From Inhella inkyongensis (GTDB lineage: Bacteria > Pseudomonadota > Gammaproteobacteria > Burkholderiales > Burkholderiaceae_C): a stretch of 64,000 nt of DNA. This document shows, piece after piece, positions 47,100 through 57,296 of this stretch. Numbering within the stretch: the first letter of the stretch is position 1; every line of letters starts with the position of its first letter. The stretch lies in assembly GCF_005952805.1 (NCBI RefSeq), contig NZ_CP040709.1:310001-374000 (forward strand), in the 5' to 3' direction. A program made the translations under genes and the position numbers. The notes below the pieces were generated by a model that worked only from the letters and a program-made list of their open reading frames with translations, did not search any database and was not told the origin of the DNA.

Positions 47100-50000
47100 G
47101 GATAGCCATCCTTGTTTCCGGCGCAACTCGCCATGCATCCAATCGACGTGCCAGCCGCCCATCCGATGCTGGCAGCAGTGGCGACACCACTCACTTTTGC
47201 AGCAGTTAAAACTGCTTGCGCTGCCTTCGGGCACTGCTGCGCAAGGGCGCCAAATCCTGCGCTAAGCCGAGGAGGGGTAACGCCCGAGATCTTCCCGTTA
47301 GAGTCAAAAGTAGGCCGTGGTGGCGAATACGGCGCATTCGCCACGATGTTGGTCGGAACGACCGACTGCAAGGCGGTGTCACCACCAAGAGCGCTCATGC
47401 ATGATGTGTAGCAAGACGGGAAGTCTGGCGCCAAACCGGTCGAATCAGTCTTGGATACCGGGTTCCCATCCACATACGCATACGTATTGATCCCGCCCTG
47501 TAGCCCGATGGGATCGGACTGCGTATACCGCCCCAACTGCGCGTCGTAGTAGCGGTTCCAGTTGTACCAAAGCCCGCTCTCGGCATCGAGGTACTGCCCC
47601 GGAAAACCCAGCGCATAGCCGCCCACCTGGTCCAGCGCCACCGTGCGGTTCCAGCCGCTCAGGGCGGCGCGCCAAGCCAGGGCGCCGGTGGGCGTGCTCA
47701 GCACTTCGGGGCGGCCCAGTTGGTCGGCGTGCACGTAGTACAGATTGCCGTTCTTCACCAGGGCCAGGGGCTGACCGAACAACCAGATGTGGGCGCTGCT
47801 GCCGCTCGGGCCCAACTCGGCCAGCAACTCGCCACCCTGACCGTAGACATAGCGGGTGTCGCCAGCGGCGGAGCGCTTCATCGCCCGCTGGTTCAGGGCA
47901 TTGCTCCAGTAGTTGGCCACCACGCTGCCATTGATGCTCAGGCTTTGCAGGCGCTCGAAGGCGTCGTAGCTGTAGCTGCGGCTGCCGTCCCAGCGGCTCT
48001 CGCTGGCCAGCTGGCCCAGCGCGTTGTAGGCCAGATTGCGCCATTGCGGTCCGCCCACTGCCGTCACCCGGTTGCTTCCGGCCGCGACGCTGGGGGCCAA
48101 ATTGCTGCCGTTCTCGCTGCTGCTGATGCGGTTGCCCACGGCGTCGTAGCCGTGGCTCAGGCTGTTGCCGCCACCGTTGTAGCTGCTCAGGCGCAGGCCG
48201 CTGTCATAACCCAGGCTGGCGGACTGCGCCGGATAGGCCCCGTTGTTCAGGCTGGCCACGGTGTCATTGGTATTCCAGTTCAGGCTCAGGTCCTGCACCC
48301 CGGGGCTGGCCACCTGGACCAGCCGCCCCGAGGCATCCTGCACCAGGCGGCGCTGCAGGTTGTTGCCCAGGCGCCAGGCCAGGGGCTGGGTGCTGCCGGG
48401 GTGATAGACAAAGCTGTCCGCCAGCGTGATGGTGCTGCCATTGAGCGTGGCGCTCAGGCTGCTGAGTCGGCCATGGGCGTCGTAGCCATACTGGAGTACC
48501 AATCCCGCGACCGGATAGCTCATCCAGGCCAGGCGGCCGGCGGCGTTGTAGCCCCAGCCGGTGCTCAGGCTCTGGCCCTGGATCACGTTGACCTGCTGGG
48601 TCAGCGCGCCGGCGCCGTCATAGGCATAGCTGCTGCTGCCCGAGGCGTCGCTCAAGCTGGTCAGGCGACCCTTGCCATGGGGGCCGGCGTCGTAGCCATA
48701 GCTTTCGCTTTGAGCACCGCTGCTGCGGCTGCGCAGCCGGCTCAGTGCGTCCCAGCCATAGCTGATCTGGCTGCCGTCGTTGCGGGTGACGCTGAGGGGG
48801 CGGCCCCAGTTGTCGGGCGTGGTGCTGCGCACGCCGGTGTCGGGACTGGTCAGGCGCACCAGGTTGCCAAATACATCGAAATCATGGTCGGTGATCAGCC
48901 CACGGCCGTCCTTGATGGTGTCCAGCTGGCCACTGCTGTCGTACCCGTATTCGATGCTGCCCCAGCCTGGCTCGGTGTGGGTGCGCAAACGCCCCAGCGC
49001 GTCGTAGCTGTAGCTGGTGCGGCGACCATTGATGTCGTCCTGCCACAGTAGATTGCCCTCGTTGTCGTGGCCAAATCTGGTGCGCTGGCCGTTGGCAGCT
49101 GTGAATAGATAGGGGCGCCCCAAGCTGTCGTACTGCAGGGCGGCCGAGAAGCTGCCGGCGGCGACGCTGCCGGGTGCTCCGGTGGCGCCGCCGCTGGGCA
49201 GCAGGCGTGGCGCGCTGGTGCTGTGGGTGCGGTTGGCAACATCCAACACTTCGGTGCTGCTGGCGCCGACGAAGCTGACCCCGGTGACACGGCCGGCGCT
49301 GTTGCGCGCGTAGTGGACGCTGACGCCGGACTCGGTCTGCGAGAGCAGTTGGCCGCCGGCATTGAAGGTCCAGGTGGTCGAGCGGTTGCCACCGGCCAGC
49401 ACCTGGGTGCGGCCGATCAGGCGACCGGCGGCGTCCCAGACCAACTGGCTGCTGACGCCGTTCGAATCGGTGGCCACCGAGGGATAGCCCATGGCGTTAT
49501 GCCCCGAAAACGTGCTGGCATGCCCGGCCAAATTGCTGCTCGCGATCAGGCGTCCGCTGCTGTCGTAGCTGCTGCTGCGGCTGGCCGAGCCACCGGGCAG
49601 GTTGAGGGTCTCGGTCACCGAGGCGAGCAGGGTGTTGGGGTGAAAGCCATAGGCAAAGCTGCGCACGCGCTGCACGCTGCCGCTGGCATTGCTCAGGGTT
49701 TCGGTGGCCACTTTGCCGCTGGCCAATCCGCTGCTGTGGTAGCTGTAGCTGGTGGTGCGCAGCAAGGCGCCGTTGCTGCCGTACTCCTTCACGGTGCTGA
49801 GGTCGGCGCCTGCCCAGGTGTAGACGGTGCGCAGGGCCTCGGGGCTGCCAAAGCCGTCGATTTGCTCCAGTAGGCGGCCGCTGAAGTCGTGGCTGTACTT
49901 GGTTTGCGTGCCGCGCCAGTCGGTGCTGTTGGTGAGGAAGCCGCGCGCATCAAAGCTCTGCGAACGGGCCGCGCTGCCACAGGTGCTGGTGGCGGCTCGG

Positions 50001-51427
50001 CTGGTGGCCACCAGGCGTTTGAAGCCGGCGCCCACGGTCTCAAAGGTGTAGGTGGTGGACTGGCCGCGCTGGTCGGTCAGGGTCGTGGTGCTGGGCCCGT
50101 AGCTGAAGGTGTCGACGTTCTCACCCAGTTCATCTCCGCTGCGCACGACGCGCTTGCTGGCGTCGTAGGCATAGCGGGTGGTGCGGAGACCGTCCAGGCT
50201 GATGCCAGTGAGCAGATTGACGCCCTGCGGGCTCTCGTAGTGATAAGTGCGGGCGCCTGCTGTGCCCGACGGCGGCAGCACGCTGCTCAAATTGCCATTG
50301 GCGTCGTAGCCGTAGTTCCAGACCCGAAGGGCGCTGTCGGTGACGCTGGTGACGCGGCCGCCGGTGTAGCCGAACTGCAGGCTGCTGCCACCGGCGGAGC
50401 TGATCTTGACGAGCCGGCCCGCGCTGTCGTACTCGAAGGCCTGCAGCAACTCAAAGCCATAGGCCGAGGCGATGTATTTGAGCTGTTTGGTGTCGGCCTT
50501 GTAGGCGTAGATCTTGGGGCCGATGTTGACGATCCATTCGTCGTACTGGGAGAAGCCCTGAATGACCAGGGCGCCCACCTTGGAGTCCGGGCCCAGGCCG
50601 GTGGGCAGGTAGTGGGGGCCGAAGTCGTTGACAAAGGTGTATTGCGCACCGTCCGGCAGGGTCAGTGTGATGTCGACCGGATAGCAAAGGCCAGTATTCG
50701 GCGCGGCGGCGGTGCCGGTCTTCGGTCCGGTATTGGCCCCCTGGGCCGCCAGACTGGGGTTGATGCGGGCCAAGGCCGCCGTGGGGCGCACAAAGCGGTT
50801 GACCATCGCCAAGCGCGCGGCCTTGCGCGGATCGACAGTCAGTGCACTGAGCAAGCTGCCGCCGTCGCAAATGGCCTGGGTGCTTGGCAGCAATTTGGGG
50901 TAATGCGAGGCCATGCGCCAGTGGGCACCGAACAGGGCCTGGGTCGACGGTGTGGCCGAGCGATAAATACGGGTCAAGCTCAGGCCGGCCAGCGAGGCGT
51001 CGACAAAGTCGGTCTCCTCCAGCACTTTCTCGCCGGTGGCGAGGATGACGGGTTTGCCGCTCTTGGGGGAGCTCTCGCAGTCATCGGCCGGCGCATTGCC
51101 CTTGCTGGGCGGTTGCGTCGCCGCGCCGGGACCATCAAGCCCGGCATCCGACGGCGCTTGAAACCCTGCAGCGGGCAGCACGGCATCGAGACTGGTGATC
51201 GGGGTTTTCCAACCCCACCAAGCAGCAGTCTTTCCAGTGACGATGACCCGTTCAAGAGATTGCCCCCCTGCTGCGGCGTCACCGGTGTTGGATTCGTTCC
51301 TATTCCGTACCTTGGGATCTTTCTGGGCCCAGGCTCCAGTCCAGGCGCATCCCAGTGCCAATGCCAAAACAAACCAGGGCAGCGCGCGCCCATAGCCGCC
51401 ACCCCATCGATGCGTGCGATCTGCCAT
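47096..51427 (-). CDS. exported Rhs/YD-repeat polymorphic toxin, complete, with tip A
   Basis: 1443 residues from ATG 51427, chosen because a Sec signal peptide follows ([20 protein letters not shown], about residues 16-35) and GGGAG lies 8-12 nt upstream; an ATG 40 codons earlier has no such logic. A short linker with RVIVTGK precedes a DUF6531-like segment ([20 protein letters not shown]), then many YD repeats ([25 protein letters not shown] and so on) forming the Rhs shell, and the core motif YTQSDPIGL at about residue 1301-1309. The last ~134 residues are tip A: two Cys pairs (SCYTSC and GCMASC) and a hydrophobic stretch; no known catalytic motif. The core-tip joint lies exactly at the mobile-element boundary (47502-47524). 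The complete gene is thus a chromosome/element fusion. Confidence 0.92.
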   Translation of the reverse strand: MADRTHRWGGGYGRALPWFVLALALGCAWTGAWAQKDPKVRNRNESNTGDAAAGGQSLERVIVTGKTAAWWGWKTPITSLDAVLPAAGFQAPSDAGLDGPGAATQPPSKGNAPADDCESSPKSGKPVILATGEKVLEETDFVDASLAGLSLTRIYRSATPSTQALFGAHWRMASHYPKLLPSTQAICDGGSLLSALTVDPRKAARLAMVNRFVRPTAALARINPSLAAQGANTGPKTGTAAAPNTGLCYPVDITLTLPDGAQYTFVNDFGPHYLPTGLGPDSKVGALVIQGFSQYDEWIVNIGPKIYAYKADTKQLKYIASAYGFELLQAFEYDSAGRLVKISSAGGSSLQFGYTGGRVTSVTDSALRVWNYGYDANGNLSSVLPPSGTAGARTYHYESPQGVNLLTGISLDGLRTTRYAYDASKRVVRSGDELGENVDTFSYGPSTTTLTDQRGQSTTYTFETVGAGFKRLVATSRAATSTCGSAARSQSFDARGFLTNSTDWRGTQTKYSHDFSGRLLEQIDGFGSPEALRTVYTWAGADLSTVKEYGSNGALLRTTSYSYHSSGLASGKVATETLSNASGSVQRVRSFAYGFHPNTLLASVTETLNLPGGSASRSSSYDSSGRLIASSNLAGHASTFSGHNAMGYPSVATDSNGVSSQLVWDAAGRLIGRTQVLAGGNRSTTWTFNAGGQLLSQTESGVSVHYARNSAGRVTGVSFVGASSTEVLDVANRTHSTSAPRLLPSGGATGAPGSVAAGSFSAALQYDSLGRPYLFTAANGQRTRFGHDNEGNLLWQDDINGRRTSYSYDALGRLRTHTEPGWGSIEYGYDSSGQLDTIKDGRGLITDHDFDVFGNLVRLTSPDTGVRSTTPDNWGRPLSVTRNDGSQISYGWDALSRLRSRSSGAQSESYGYDAGPHGKGRLTSLSDASGSSSYAYDGAGALTQQVNVIQGQSLSTGWGYNAAGRLAWMSYPVAGLVLQYGYDAHGRLSSLSATLNGSTITLADSFVYHPGSTQPLAWRLGNNLQRRLVQDASGRLVQVASPGVQDLSLNWNTNDTVASLNNGAYPAQSASLGYDSGLRLSSYNGGGNSLSHGYDAVGNRISSSENGSNLAPSVAAGSNRVTAVGGPQWRNLAYNALGQLASESRWDGSRSYSYDAFERLQSLSINGSVVANYWSNALNQRAMKRSAAGDTRYVYGQGGELLAELGPSGSSAHIWLFGQPLALVKNGNLYYVHADQLGRPEVLSTPTGALAWRAALSGWNRTVALDQVGGYALGFPGQYLDAESGLWYNWNRYYDAQLGRYTQSDPIGLQGGINTYAYVDGNPVSKTDSTGLAPDFPSCYTSCMSALGGDTALQSVVPTNIVANAPYSPPRPTFDSNGKISGVTPPRLSAGFGALAQQCPKAAQAVLTAAKVSGVATAASIGWAAGTSIGCMASCAGNKDGYP
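47502..47524. repeat. 23-bp rhs-core att-like site, core-tip junction of the complete rhs
   Basis: The right neighbour is the chromosomal rhs core (LGRYTQ); the left neighbour is element-borne tip A. The three exact sites (24208, 35855, 47502) are spaced 11,647 bp apart. An exact fourth copy lies in rhs fragment D (20102-20124) and a one-mismatch copy in fragment C (22477-22499). Confidence 0.7.
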
Positions 51428-51551
51428 CTTGTTGTCTCCCTGTTGGGCGGCGACTGTCAGCGGCAAATCAAGCTGGCTCAATAGGGCATACCCGCCCCCG
51501 GCGGGACGCCGGCTGTGCGCTGAGGCACGCATTCGCCAGCCTGCCAACGAA

Positions 51552-52007
51552 TCAATGCCTGAGGCCTTGCAGTTCGGTCAGCAGGCGATCGCAGGCGGTC
51601 TCGACCAGATCCAGCACCGTCTCAAAGCCTTGCGCGCCACCATAGTAGGGGTCGGGCACATCGGCGCTGCCGAGCAGCTTGCTCACACGGTGCTGCAGGT
51701 GAGGCGGGCAGATCGCCAGGGCACGTGCCTGGTTGGCCTCGTCCATCACCAGCACGCGCTCAAACTGCTCGAAGTCTTGGGGCGTGAGCGCACGCGCGCG
51801 CAGATCGCTCAAGTCATAGCCGCGGCGTGCGGCGTGTTCCTGGCTGCGTTCATCGGGGGGCTCCCCCACGTGATAGGCATGGGTCCCGGCCGAATCGACC
51901 AGGACGCGATCTCCCAGACCAGCCGCCGCCAACTTGGCGCGCATCACGCCATGCGCCGTGGGGCTGCGGCAGATGTTGCCCATGCAGACGAAGAGCAGCT
52001 TGGTCAT
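51552..52007 (-). CDS. low-molecular-weight protein tyrosine phosphatase
   Basis: 151 residues from ATG 52007. The P-loop CMGNICRS at 8-15 is the LMW-PTP C-x5-R-S signature with Cys8 as nucleophile; the general acid Asp is in DVPDPYYGG near residue 118. It could dephosphorylate tyrosine-phosphorylated proteins or low-molecular-weight substrates. It is a single gene bounding the rhs island. The 124 bp between it and rhs hold the rhs promoter region but no clear box. Confidence 0.93.
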   Translation of the reverse strand: MTKLLFVCMGNICRSPTAHGVMRAKLAAAGLGDRVLVDSAGTHAYHVGEPPDERSQEHAARRGYDLSDLRARALTPQDFEQFERVLVMDEANQARALAICPPHLQHRVSKLLGSADVPDPYYGGAQGFETVLDLVETACDRLLTELQGLRH

Positions 52008-52080
52008 CGGACGAAGAGTTGGATGTATGGCGCAAAGCTCATCAAGCGGCCGCCGTGGAACTGGCTTTGCCAGGCCACTG

Positions 52081-52124
52081 GCGGCGCCCCCCGGGGGGAG
52101 GCGCCGAAGGCGCTTCGGGGGGAG
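52081..52124. terminator. GC-rich hairpins between Lrp regulator and phosphatase
   Basis: GGCGCC...GGCGCC around a C/G run (about 52082-52104) followed by GCGCC-GAA-GGCGC. They sit just after the Lrp-gene stop (52127, minus strand). The stem is strong but there is no T-run, so it may be a terminator or a Burkholderiales intergenic repeat. Confidence 0.45.
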
Positions 52125-52126
52125 GG

Positions 52127-52621
52127 TCAAACCACCACCCCGGCTTCGGACTTGACTTCCTCCATCACCACATAGGTGCGGGTTTCGCGCACGCCGGGCA
52201 GGGTCCAGATGCCGCTGCCGATGAACTCGCGGTAGGCCGCCATATCGGCCACGCGGGTTTTGAGCAGGTAGTCGAAGCCGCCCGCCACCAGATGGCATTC
52301 CAGGATTTCGGGCCGGGCCTGGACGGCGGCTTTGAAGGTGTCCATCACGTCGTGCACGGTGCGGTCCAGCAGCACCTCCACGAACACCATCAGGGCGGCG
52401 CCGAGCTTGTCGGGGTTGAGTTGGGCGCGGTAGCCCAGGATGAAGCCCTCGCGCTGCAGGCGCTTGACGCGCTCGTGCACGCTGCTGGCGCTCAGGTGCA
52501 CGGCCTCGGCCAGCTTCTGATGGGTGATGCGCGCGTCGTCCTGCAGCACGCGCAGGATGCGCAGGTCGATGCGGTCCAGGCCCTCGGGCGGATTGGCGTC
52601 CCAGTCCATGTCGAAATCCAT
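52127..52621 (-). CDS. Lrp/AsnC-family regulator, probably of putA
   Basis: 164 residues. HTH at about 15-65 (LDRIDLRILRVLQDDARITH then QKLAEAVHLSASSVHERVKR) and an RAM ligand-binding domain (about 80-155; HLVAGGFDYLLKTRVADM). It is divergent from putA across 77 bp. In many proteobacteria an Lrp-type PutR activates putA with proline as effector. That fits here because PutA lacks its own DNA-binding domain. The shared gap is the likely operator. Confidence 0.9.
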   Translation of the reverse strand: MDFDMDWDANPPEGLDRIDLRILRVLQDDARITHQKLAEAVHLSASSVHERVKRLQREGFILGYRAQLNPDKLGAALMVFVEVLLDRTVHDVMDTFKAAVQARPEILECHLVAGGFDYLLKTRVADMAAYREFIGSGIWTLPGVRETRTYVVMEEVKSEAGVVV

Positions 52622-52698
52622 TCGGTTGGAATGCGGATTCTCCGAAACATTTCCGGCGCTGCCCCGCCTACAGTGCCAGGATTCTCAGGAGAGTCCCG

Positions 52699-55600
52699 AT
52701 GTCCGCCCTGCCCGCTTTGCCTGTTGTGCCCGAAATCCAGCGCCTGCCCGACCCCTATCGCGACGAGAACGCCCTTGTGGCCGCTCTGGTGGCGGAGCTG
52801 AGCGCCGTGCGCGCCGACTGGTCGCAGGTGATCGCACAGGCCGGCCCCTGGGTGGAGCAGGTGCGGCAGAACCCGGCGCCCTTCTGGGCCATGGAGAGCC
52901 TGCTGCGCGAATACCCCATCACCCGCCCCGAGGGCCTGGCCCTGATGCGCCTGGCCGAGGCCCTGCTGCGGGTGCCCGATGCCGAGACCGCCATTGCGCT
53001 CACGGCCGATCAGCTCGGCCGGGCTGATTTCGACAGCGCCGGCGACGGCCCGCACAAGATGCTCTCGTCCTTGAGCGCGGCGGCCATCAGCCTGAGCAAG
53101 AAGTTCCTGCCCGAGGAAGACGGCGGGGGCGGCGGCTTGCTCGGCCGCATGGGCAGCAAGACTGTGGTGGCCGCCACCGTGCGTGCCATCCAATTGCTGG
53201 GCCGGCAGTTCGTGCTCGGCCGCAACATCGATGAGGCCCAGGGCGAGGCCGCCAGCGCGCGCAAGAACATCCCCCAGCTGACCTTCAGCTACGACATGCT
53301 GGGCGAGGGCGCTCGCACCGAGCACGATGCCGAGCGCTACCTGGCCAGCTACCGCAACGCCATTGCGCGCATTGCGGCGCGCTTCCAGCATTTGCCCGGA
53401 GGCCGCGCGGCCAGCCCGATGCAGGCCGATGGCATCTCCATCAAGCTCAGCGCTCTGTTCACCCGCTACGAGGTGCTGCAGCGCGAGCGCGTGTTCGCCA
53501 CCCTGGTGCCGCGCGTGCAAGGCCTGGTGGATGCGGCCGCCGCCGCCAACATGAACCTGACCATCGACGCCGAGGAGGTCGACCGCCTGGAGCTCAGTCT
53601 CGATGTGTTCGAGGCCCTGGCCCAGCACATCGCCGCCAAGCATCCGCAGTGGCAGGGCTTCGGTCTGGCAGTGCAGGCCTACCAGGGCCGTGCCCGTGCG
53701 GTGGTGGATGAGGTGGCGGCCTTGGCGCGCCGGTTGAACTTGCGCTTCATGGTGCGTCTGGTCAAGGGGGCTTACTGGGATGGCGAGATCAAGCGGGCCC
53801 AGGAACTGGGCCTGGCGGCCTACCCGGTGTTCACGCACAAGGCCCACACCGATGTGTCCTACCTGGCCTGCGCGCAGGCGCTGCTGGCGCACAAGGATGT
53901 GATCTACCCGCAGTTCGCCAGCCACAACGCCGGCACCATCGCCGCCATCCTGCGCATGGCGCGCGCGGCCGGTGCGGCCTTCGAGATGCAGCGCCTGCAC
54001 GGCATGGGCGAGGGCATCTACCGCGAGGTGCTGAAGCAGCCTGACGTGCCCTGCCGCGTCTACGCCCCGGTGGGCGAGCACCGCGACCTGCTGGCCTATC
54101 TGGTGCGCCGCCTGCTGGAAAACGGCGCCAACTCCAGCTTTGTGCATCAATTGGCCGACCCGCAAGTGGCCGTGCCCGAGTTGCTGGGCTGCCCGCTGGA
54201 GGATGTGCGCCCCGCGCCCACCCAGCCCCTGCCCAGTCAGCTCTATCGCGCGGCCGGCGATCAGCGCCTGAACAGCACCGGCGCCGACCTGGCCGACCCC
54301 GCCCAGCGCGCGCCGCTGGCGGCGGCCGTGGCGGCCACCCAGGTTCAGGCCGTGCCCCTGGCCTCGCCCACCGATGTGCAGGACGCCGTGGTGCGCCTGC
54401 AGGGCGGCTTCAAGGCTTGGAGCGAGACCCCGGTGGCCCAGCGCGCGGCCGTGCTGCGCCGCGCAGCCGATGCGATGGACGCGCAACTCGCGCCCCTGTG
54501 CGGCCTGCTGGTGAAGGAGGCGCACAAGACCCTGGCCGACTGCGTGGCCGAGGTGCGCGAGGCGGTGGATTTCCTGCGCTATTACGCCGACGAGGCTGAG
54601 AGCGCGGGTGACGCCGCCATGCAGGGCCGTGGCGTGTTCGTCTGCATCTCGCCCTGGAACTTCCCGCTGGCCATCTTTGCCGGCCAGGTGGTGGCCGCCC
54701 TGGTGGCCGGCAACACCGTGGCCGCCAAGCCGGCCGAGCAAACCCCGGCCGTGGCGGCGGCCTGCGTGCGCCTGCTGCACGAGGCCGGCGTGCCAGAAGA
54801 CGCGCTGGTGCTGCTGAACGGTGCGGGCGAGACCGTGGGCGCAGCCCTGGTGGCGCACCCGGCCACGGCGGGTGTGTGTTTCACCGGCAGCACCCAGGTG
54901 GCCAAGATCATCCACAAGACCCTGGCGCAGAGCGGTGGGGACCGTGTGCTGATCGCCGAGACCGGCGGCCTGAACGCCATGGTGGTGGACAGCACGGCCC
55001 TGCCCGAGCAGGTGGTGGACGCCGTGGTGCAGAGCGCCTTCCGTTCGGCCGGCCAGCGCTGCTCGGCCCTGCGCCTGCTGTGCGTGCACGAGGCCGTGGC
55101 CGATGGCGTGATCGAGATGATCAAGGGCGCGTTGGCCGAGTTGCGCGTGGGCGACCCCGCCAACCTGGCCACCGATGTGGGCCCGCTGATCGACGCCGAG
55201 GCCTTCACCGGCATCAGCGCCCAGGTGGCGCGCCTGCACCGCGAGGCGCAGCTGATTGCCGAGGGTCGGGTGCAGGACGGGCAGGTGCCCAATCTGCTGC
55301 CCCCCATCGCCTTCGAGGTGCGCGACATGGCCGAGCTCAAGACCGAGATCTTCGGTCCGGTGCTGCATGTGCTGCGCTGGAAGGGCGAGCCCGATGCCGT
55401 GATCGAGCGCATCAACGCGCTGGGCTATGGCCTGACCCTGGGCATCCAAACCCGCATCGACACCCGGGCCGAGCGCCTGGCCGACTTGGCCGCCATCGGT
55501 AATGTCTATGTGAACCGCAACATCATCGGCGCCGTGGTGGGCGTGCAGCCCTTTGGCGGCGAAGGCCTGAGCGGCACCGGCCCCAAGGCCGGCGGCCCCA

Positions 55601-56250
55601 ACTACCTGTGGCGCTTTGTGCGGCCCCAGGCCCTGCCGGGTCGCCCCGCCGCCGCGTCCGCGTTGCCCGAGGCCCTGGCCACGCGCCTGCGCATCCTGCA
55701 ATCGGTGTTGCCCGACCAGGCCACCCTGATGGCCCAGGCCGCGCCGCGTCTGCTGACCCAGGCCCTGCCGGGGCCGACCGGCGAACGCAACGAGCTGCGC
55801 CTGCACCCGCGCGGCCATGTGGTGGGCCTGGTGAGCGCCGAGGCGGGCGCGGGCTGGCGCGCTCCGCTGGCCCTGGCCCTACTGGCGGGCAACCGCGTCA
55901 CCCTGGTGGGCGCGCCGGCGGCGCTCAAGCCCTGCTGTGAACTGCGCAGCCAGCTGCAGTCCCAAGGGGCTGGTGAGTGGTTGGCCTGTCAGGACCACGA
56001 GCCGGGTCAGTGGACCGAGTGGCTCTCCCACGCCGCCCTGGATGCCGCCTTTGTGGCGGGGGTGGGCGCCGCGCACCAGGCGGCGTTGCGCAGTGCGCTG
56101 GCGGCCCGCGCCGGCGCCATCCTGCCCCTGGTAGTGGAAAGCGACGCGCTGCAGGCCCAGCAAGTGATCCGCTTCGCGGCCGAGCAGACCCTGACCGTCA
56201 ACACCGCGGCAGCGGGCGGCAATGCCGCGCTGCTGGCTGGGTTGCAGTGA
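52699..56250 (+). CDS. putA: bifunctional proline dehydrogenase / P5C dehydrogenase
   Basis: 1183 residues. It oxidises proline to glutamate with FAD and NAD+. The PRODH barrel covers about 100-480 (YDMLGEGART near 195, RLVKGAYWDGEIKRAQ near 352). The aldehyde dehydrogenase domain covers about 540-1000: SPWNFPLAIF near 650, FTGSTQVAKI near 730, ETGGLNAMVVD and the catalytic Cys in SAGQRCSALR near 788. A C-terminal ALDH-superfamily domain ends in TVNTAAAGGNAALL. There is no N-terminal RHH domain, so this is the type without repressor function; control probably comes from the divergent Lrp protein. SD GGAGAG 9 nt upstream. Confidence 0.96.
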   Translation: MSALPALPVVPEIQRLPDPYRDENALVAALVAELSAVRADWSQVIAQAGPWVEQVRQNPAPFWAMESLLREYPITRPEGLALMRLAEALLRVPDAETAIALTADQLGRADFDSAGDGPHKMLSSLSAAAISLSKKFLPEEDGGGGGLLGRMGSKTVVAATVRAIQLLGRQFVLGRNIDEAQGEAASARKNIPQLTFSYDMLGEGARTEHDAERYLASYRNAIARIAARFQHLPGGRAASPMQADGISIKLSALFTRYEVLQRERVFATLVPRVQGLVDAAAAANMNLTIDAEEVDRLELSLDVFEALAQHIAAKHPQWQGFGLAVQAYQGRARAVVDEVAALARRLNLRFMVRLVKGAYWDGEIKRAQELGLAAYPVFTHKAHTDVSYLACAQALLAHKDVIYPQFASHNAGTIAAILRMARAAGAAFEMQRLHGMGEGIYREVLKQPDVPCRVYAPVGEHRDLLAYLVRRLLENGANSSFVHQLADPQVAVPELLGCPLEDVRPAPTQPLPSQLYRAAGDQRLNSTGADLADPAQRAPLAAAVAATQVQAVPLASPTDVQDAVVRLQGGFKAWSETPVAQRAAVLRRAADAMDAQLAPLCGLLVKEAHKTLADCVAEVREAVDFLRYYADEAESAGDAAMQGRGVFVCISPWNFPLAIFAGQVVAALVAGNTVAAKPAEQTPAVAAACVRLLHEAGVPEDALVLLNGAGETVGAALVAHPATAGVCFTGSTQVAKIIHKTLAQSGGDRVLIAETGGLNAMVVDSTALPEQVVDAVVQSAFRSAGQRCSALRLLCVHEAVADGVIEMIKGALAELRVGDPANLATDVGPLIDAEAFTGISAQVARLHREAQLIAEGRVQDGQVPNLLPPIAFEVRDMAELKTEIFGPVLHVLRWKGEPDAVIERINALGYGLTLGIQTRIDTRAERLADLAAIGNVYVNRNIIGAVVGVQPFGGEGLSGTGPKAGGPNYLWRFVRPQALPGRPAAASALPEALATRLRILQSVLPDQATLMAQAAPRLLTQALPGPTGERNELRLHPRGHVVGLVSAEAGAGWRAPLALALLAGNRVTLVGAPAALKPCCELRSQLQSQGAGEWLACQDHEPGQWTEWLSHAALDAAFVAGVGAAHQAALRSALAARAGAILPLVVESDALQAQQVIRFAAEQTLTVNTAAAGGNAALLAGLQ

Positions 56251-56777
56251 ACTGCGTGGCGGAAACCTTGGAAAGCCGGATCAAGCTGCGGCGCCTGCAG
56301 CCCGCTGATTTGCAGGCTTTCCAGGCCTACCGGCGCGACCCCGAGGTGGCGCGCTTCCAGGGGTGGTCTGCGCAGAGCGACGCGGCGGCGCTGGCCTTTC
56401 TGGACGCCATGGCCGAGGCGCCCCCGTTCCCGCGCGGATCATGGTGGCAGCTGGGCGTTGCGGAGCGTGCCAGCGGGCGCCTGATCGGCGATATCGGCGT
56501 TTGCCGCGACCCCGATGGCCTGGGCGTCGAGATCGGATTCAGCCTGGCGCGCAGCGCTCAAGGCCAGGGCCTGGCGCAGGAAGCCCTGCAGGCGCTCTTC
56601 GTGCGCCTGGGCCATCTGGGCGTGCAGCAACTGCGCGCCCACACCGACGCCCGCAACCACGCCTGCATCGCGCTGCTGCGGCGCCTGGGCTTTGCCGAGA
56701 CCGGCCGCGAATGGGCCGAGTACAAGGGCGAGCGGTGCGAGGAACTGCGGTTTGAGCGGGTGGTGGGAGTGGGGTGA
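56247..56777 (+). CDS. RimJ/RimL-like GNAT acetyltransferase
   Basis: 176 residues from a GTG overlapping the putA stop (GTGA). IKLRRLQPADLQAFQAYRRD at the start and SLARSAQGQGLAQEALQALF near 100, then ARNHACIALLRRLGFAETGR, are the acetyl-CoA-binding and C-terminal motifs of Acetyltransf_3 proteins. Substrate unknown. Translationally coupled to putA, which may be incidental. Confidence 0.87.
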   Translation: MNCVAETLESRIKLRRLQPADLQAFQAYRRDPEVARFQGWSAQSDAAALAFLDAMAEAPPFPRGSWWQLGVAERASGRLIGDIGVCRDPDGLGVEIGFSLARSAQGQGLAQEALQALFVRLGHLGVQQLRAHTDARNHACIALLRRLGFAETGREWAEYKGERCEELRFERVVGVG

Positions 56778-56900
56778 GCGGGGCGCAAGGGGCCGCTCGG
56801 TCGGGTCGCAGTGGATGCCCGCACCCGGCTATTTGCGGACGCTTAACGGCTGCTTTCGGCGCATTAAGCTGGTCAGGTGGAAATGCTTCTGGCTTCTTTC

Positions 56901-57296
56901 ATGACTGATGCAACTCCCTTAGATCCGCCGGCTATCAAGGATGAGAAAGAAGTCCATCCCATTGCCTGCGAATGGCGGGCCATGTTGCGTGAGGTCGTTA
57001 TGCGCTTCGCGCGTCGCGACTACGACCTTGAAGGCGGGATTGTTGGTGTCGAGCCGGTCTCACCCGAGACTGCCCAACACATTCGCGGTTCAGTCGAGGA
57101 CTATGGCGCGACTCTGATTGAGCTGCCTGAGGAGGCGTGGCAGACGTCCATATCGCAGTGGTCTGGCACCCACTGGAACATCCTCTTGGATCTGTGGACG
57201 GCCGAAGAAGGTCCAAGTGATCTTGTGCTTGGCGGTCGAATCACTGAGTCGGAGTTCGGACCGCGCCTGTCCATTCACATGGTTTACGTTCCTTAG
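56901..57296 (+). CDS. hypothetical protein
   Basis: 131 residues from ATG 56901; in-frame alternatives at 56883 (ATG) and 56877 (GTG) add up to eight residues. VMRFARRDYDLEGGIVGVEP near 35 and NILLDLWTAEEGPSDLVLGG near 90 suggest a compact single-domain alpha/beta protein like uncharacterised DUF families found beside toxin genes; no family is claimed. Codon use is less GC-biased than its neighbours, suggesting acquisition. Confidence 0.6.
   Translation: MTDATPLDPPAIKDEKEVHPIACEWRAMLREVVMRFARRDYDLEGGIVGVEPVSPETAQHIRGSVEDYGATLIELPEEAWQTSISQWSGTHWNILLDLWTAEEGPSDLVLGGRITESEFGPRLSIHMVYVP

Larger units (their letters stand above)
35855..47524 (-). mobile_element. integrative mobilizable element in the rhs core, tandem copy 2
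   Basis: Direct tandem copy of 24208-35877 with offset 11,647 bp. Its outer end (47502-47524) is fused in frame to the complete rhs core, so this copy provides the active toxin tip. All encoded proteins are identical to copy 1. Tandem arrays of this kind form when an integrase inserts a second circle into the att site of a resident copy, or by unequal recombination after replication. Confidence 0.8.

Noticed and set aside
24208..47524. Possibility that the tandem is purely an assembly duplication
   Set aside because: Not excluded, but one internal base difference and three distinct junction contexts argue for two real copies; kept as a caveat.
47720..51484. Long plus-strand frames opposite the complete rhs gene
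   Set aside because: Repetitive shadows produced by YD-repeat codons on the other strand.
52492..55818. 1108-codon minus-strand frame opposite putA
   Set aside because: His/Gly/Gln-rich shadow without domains; putA is certain.
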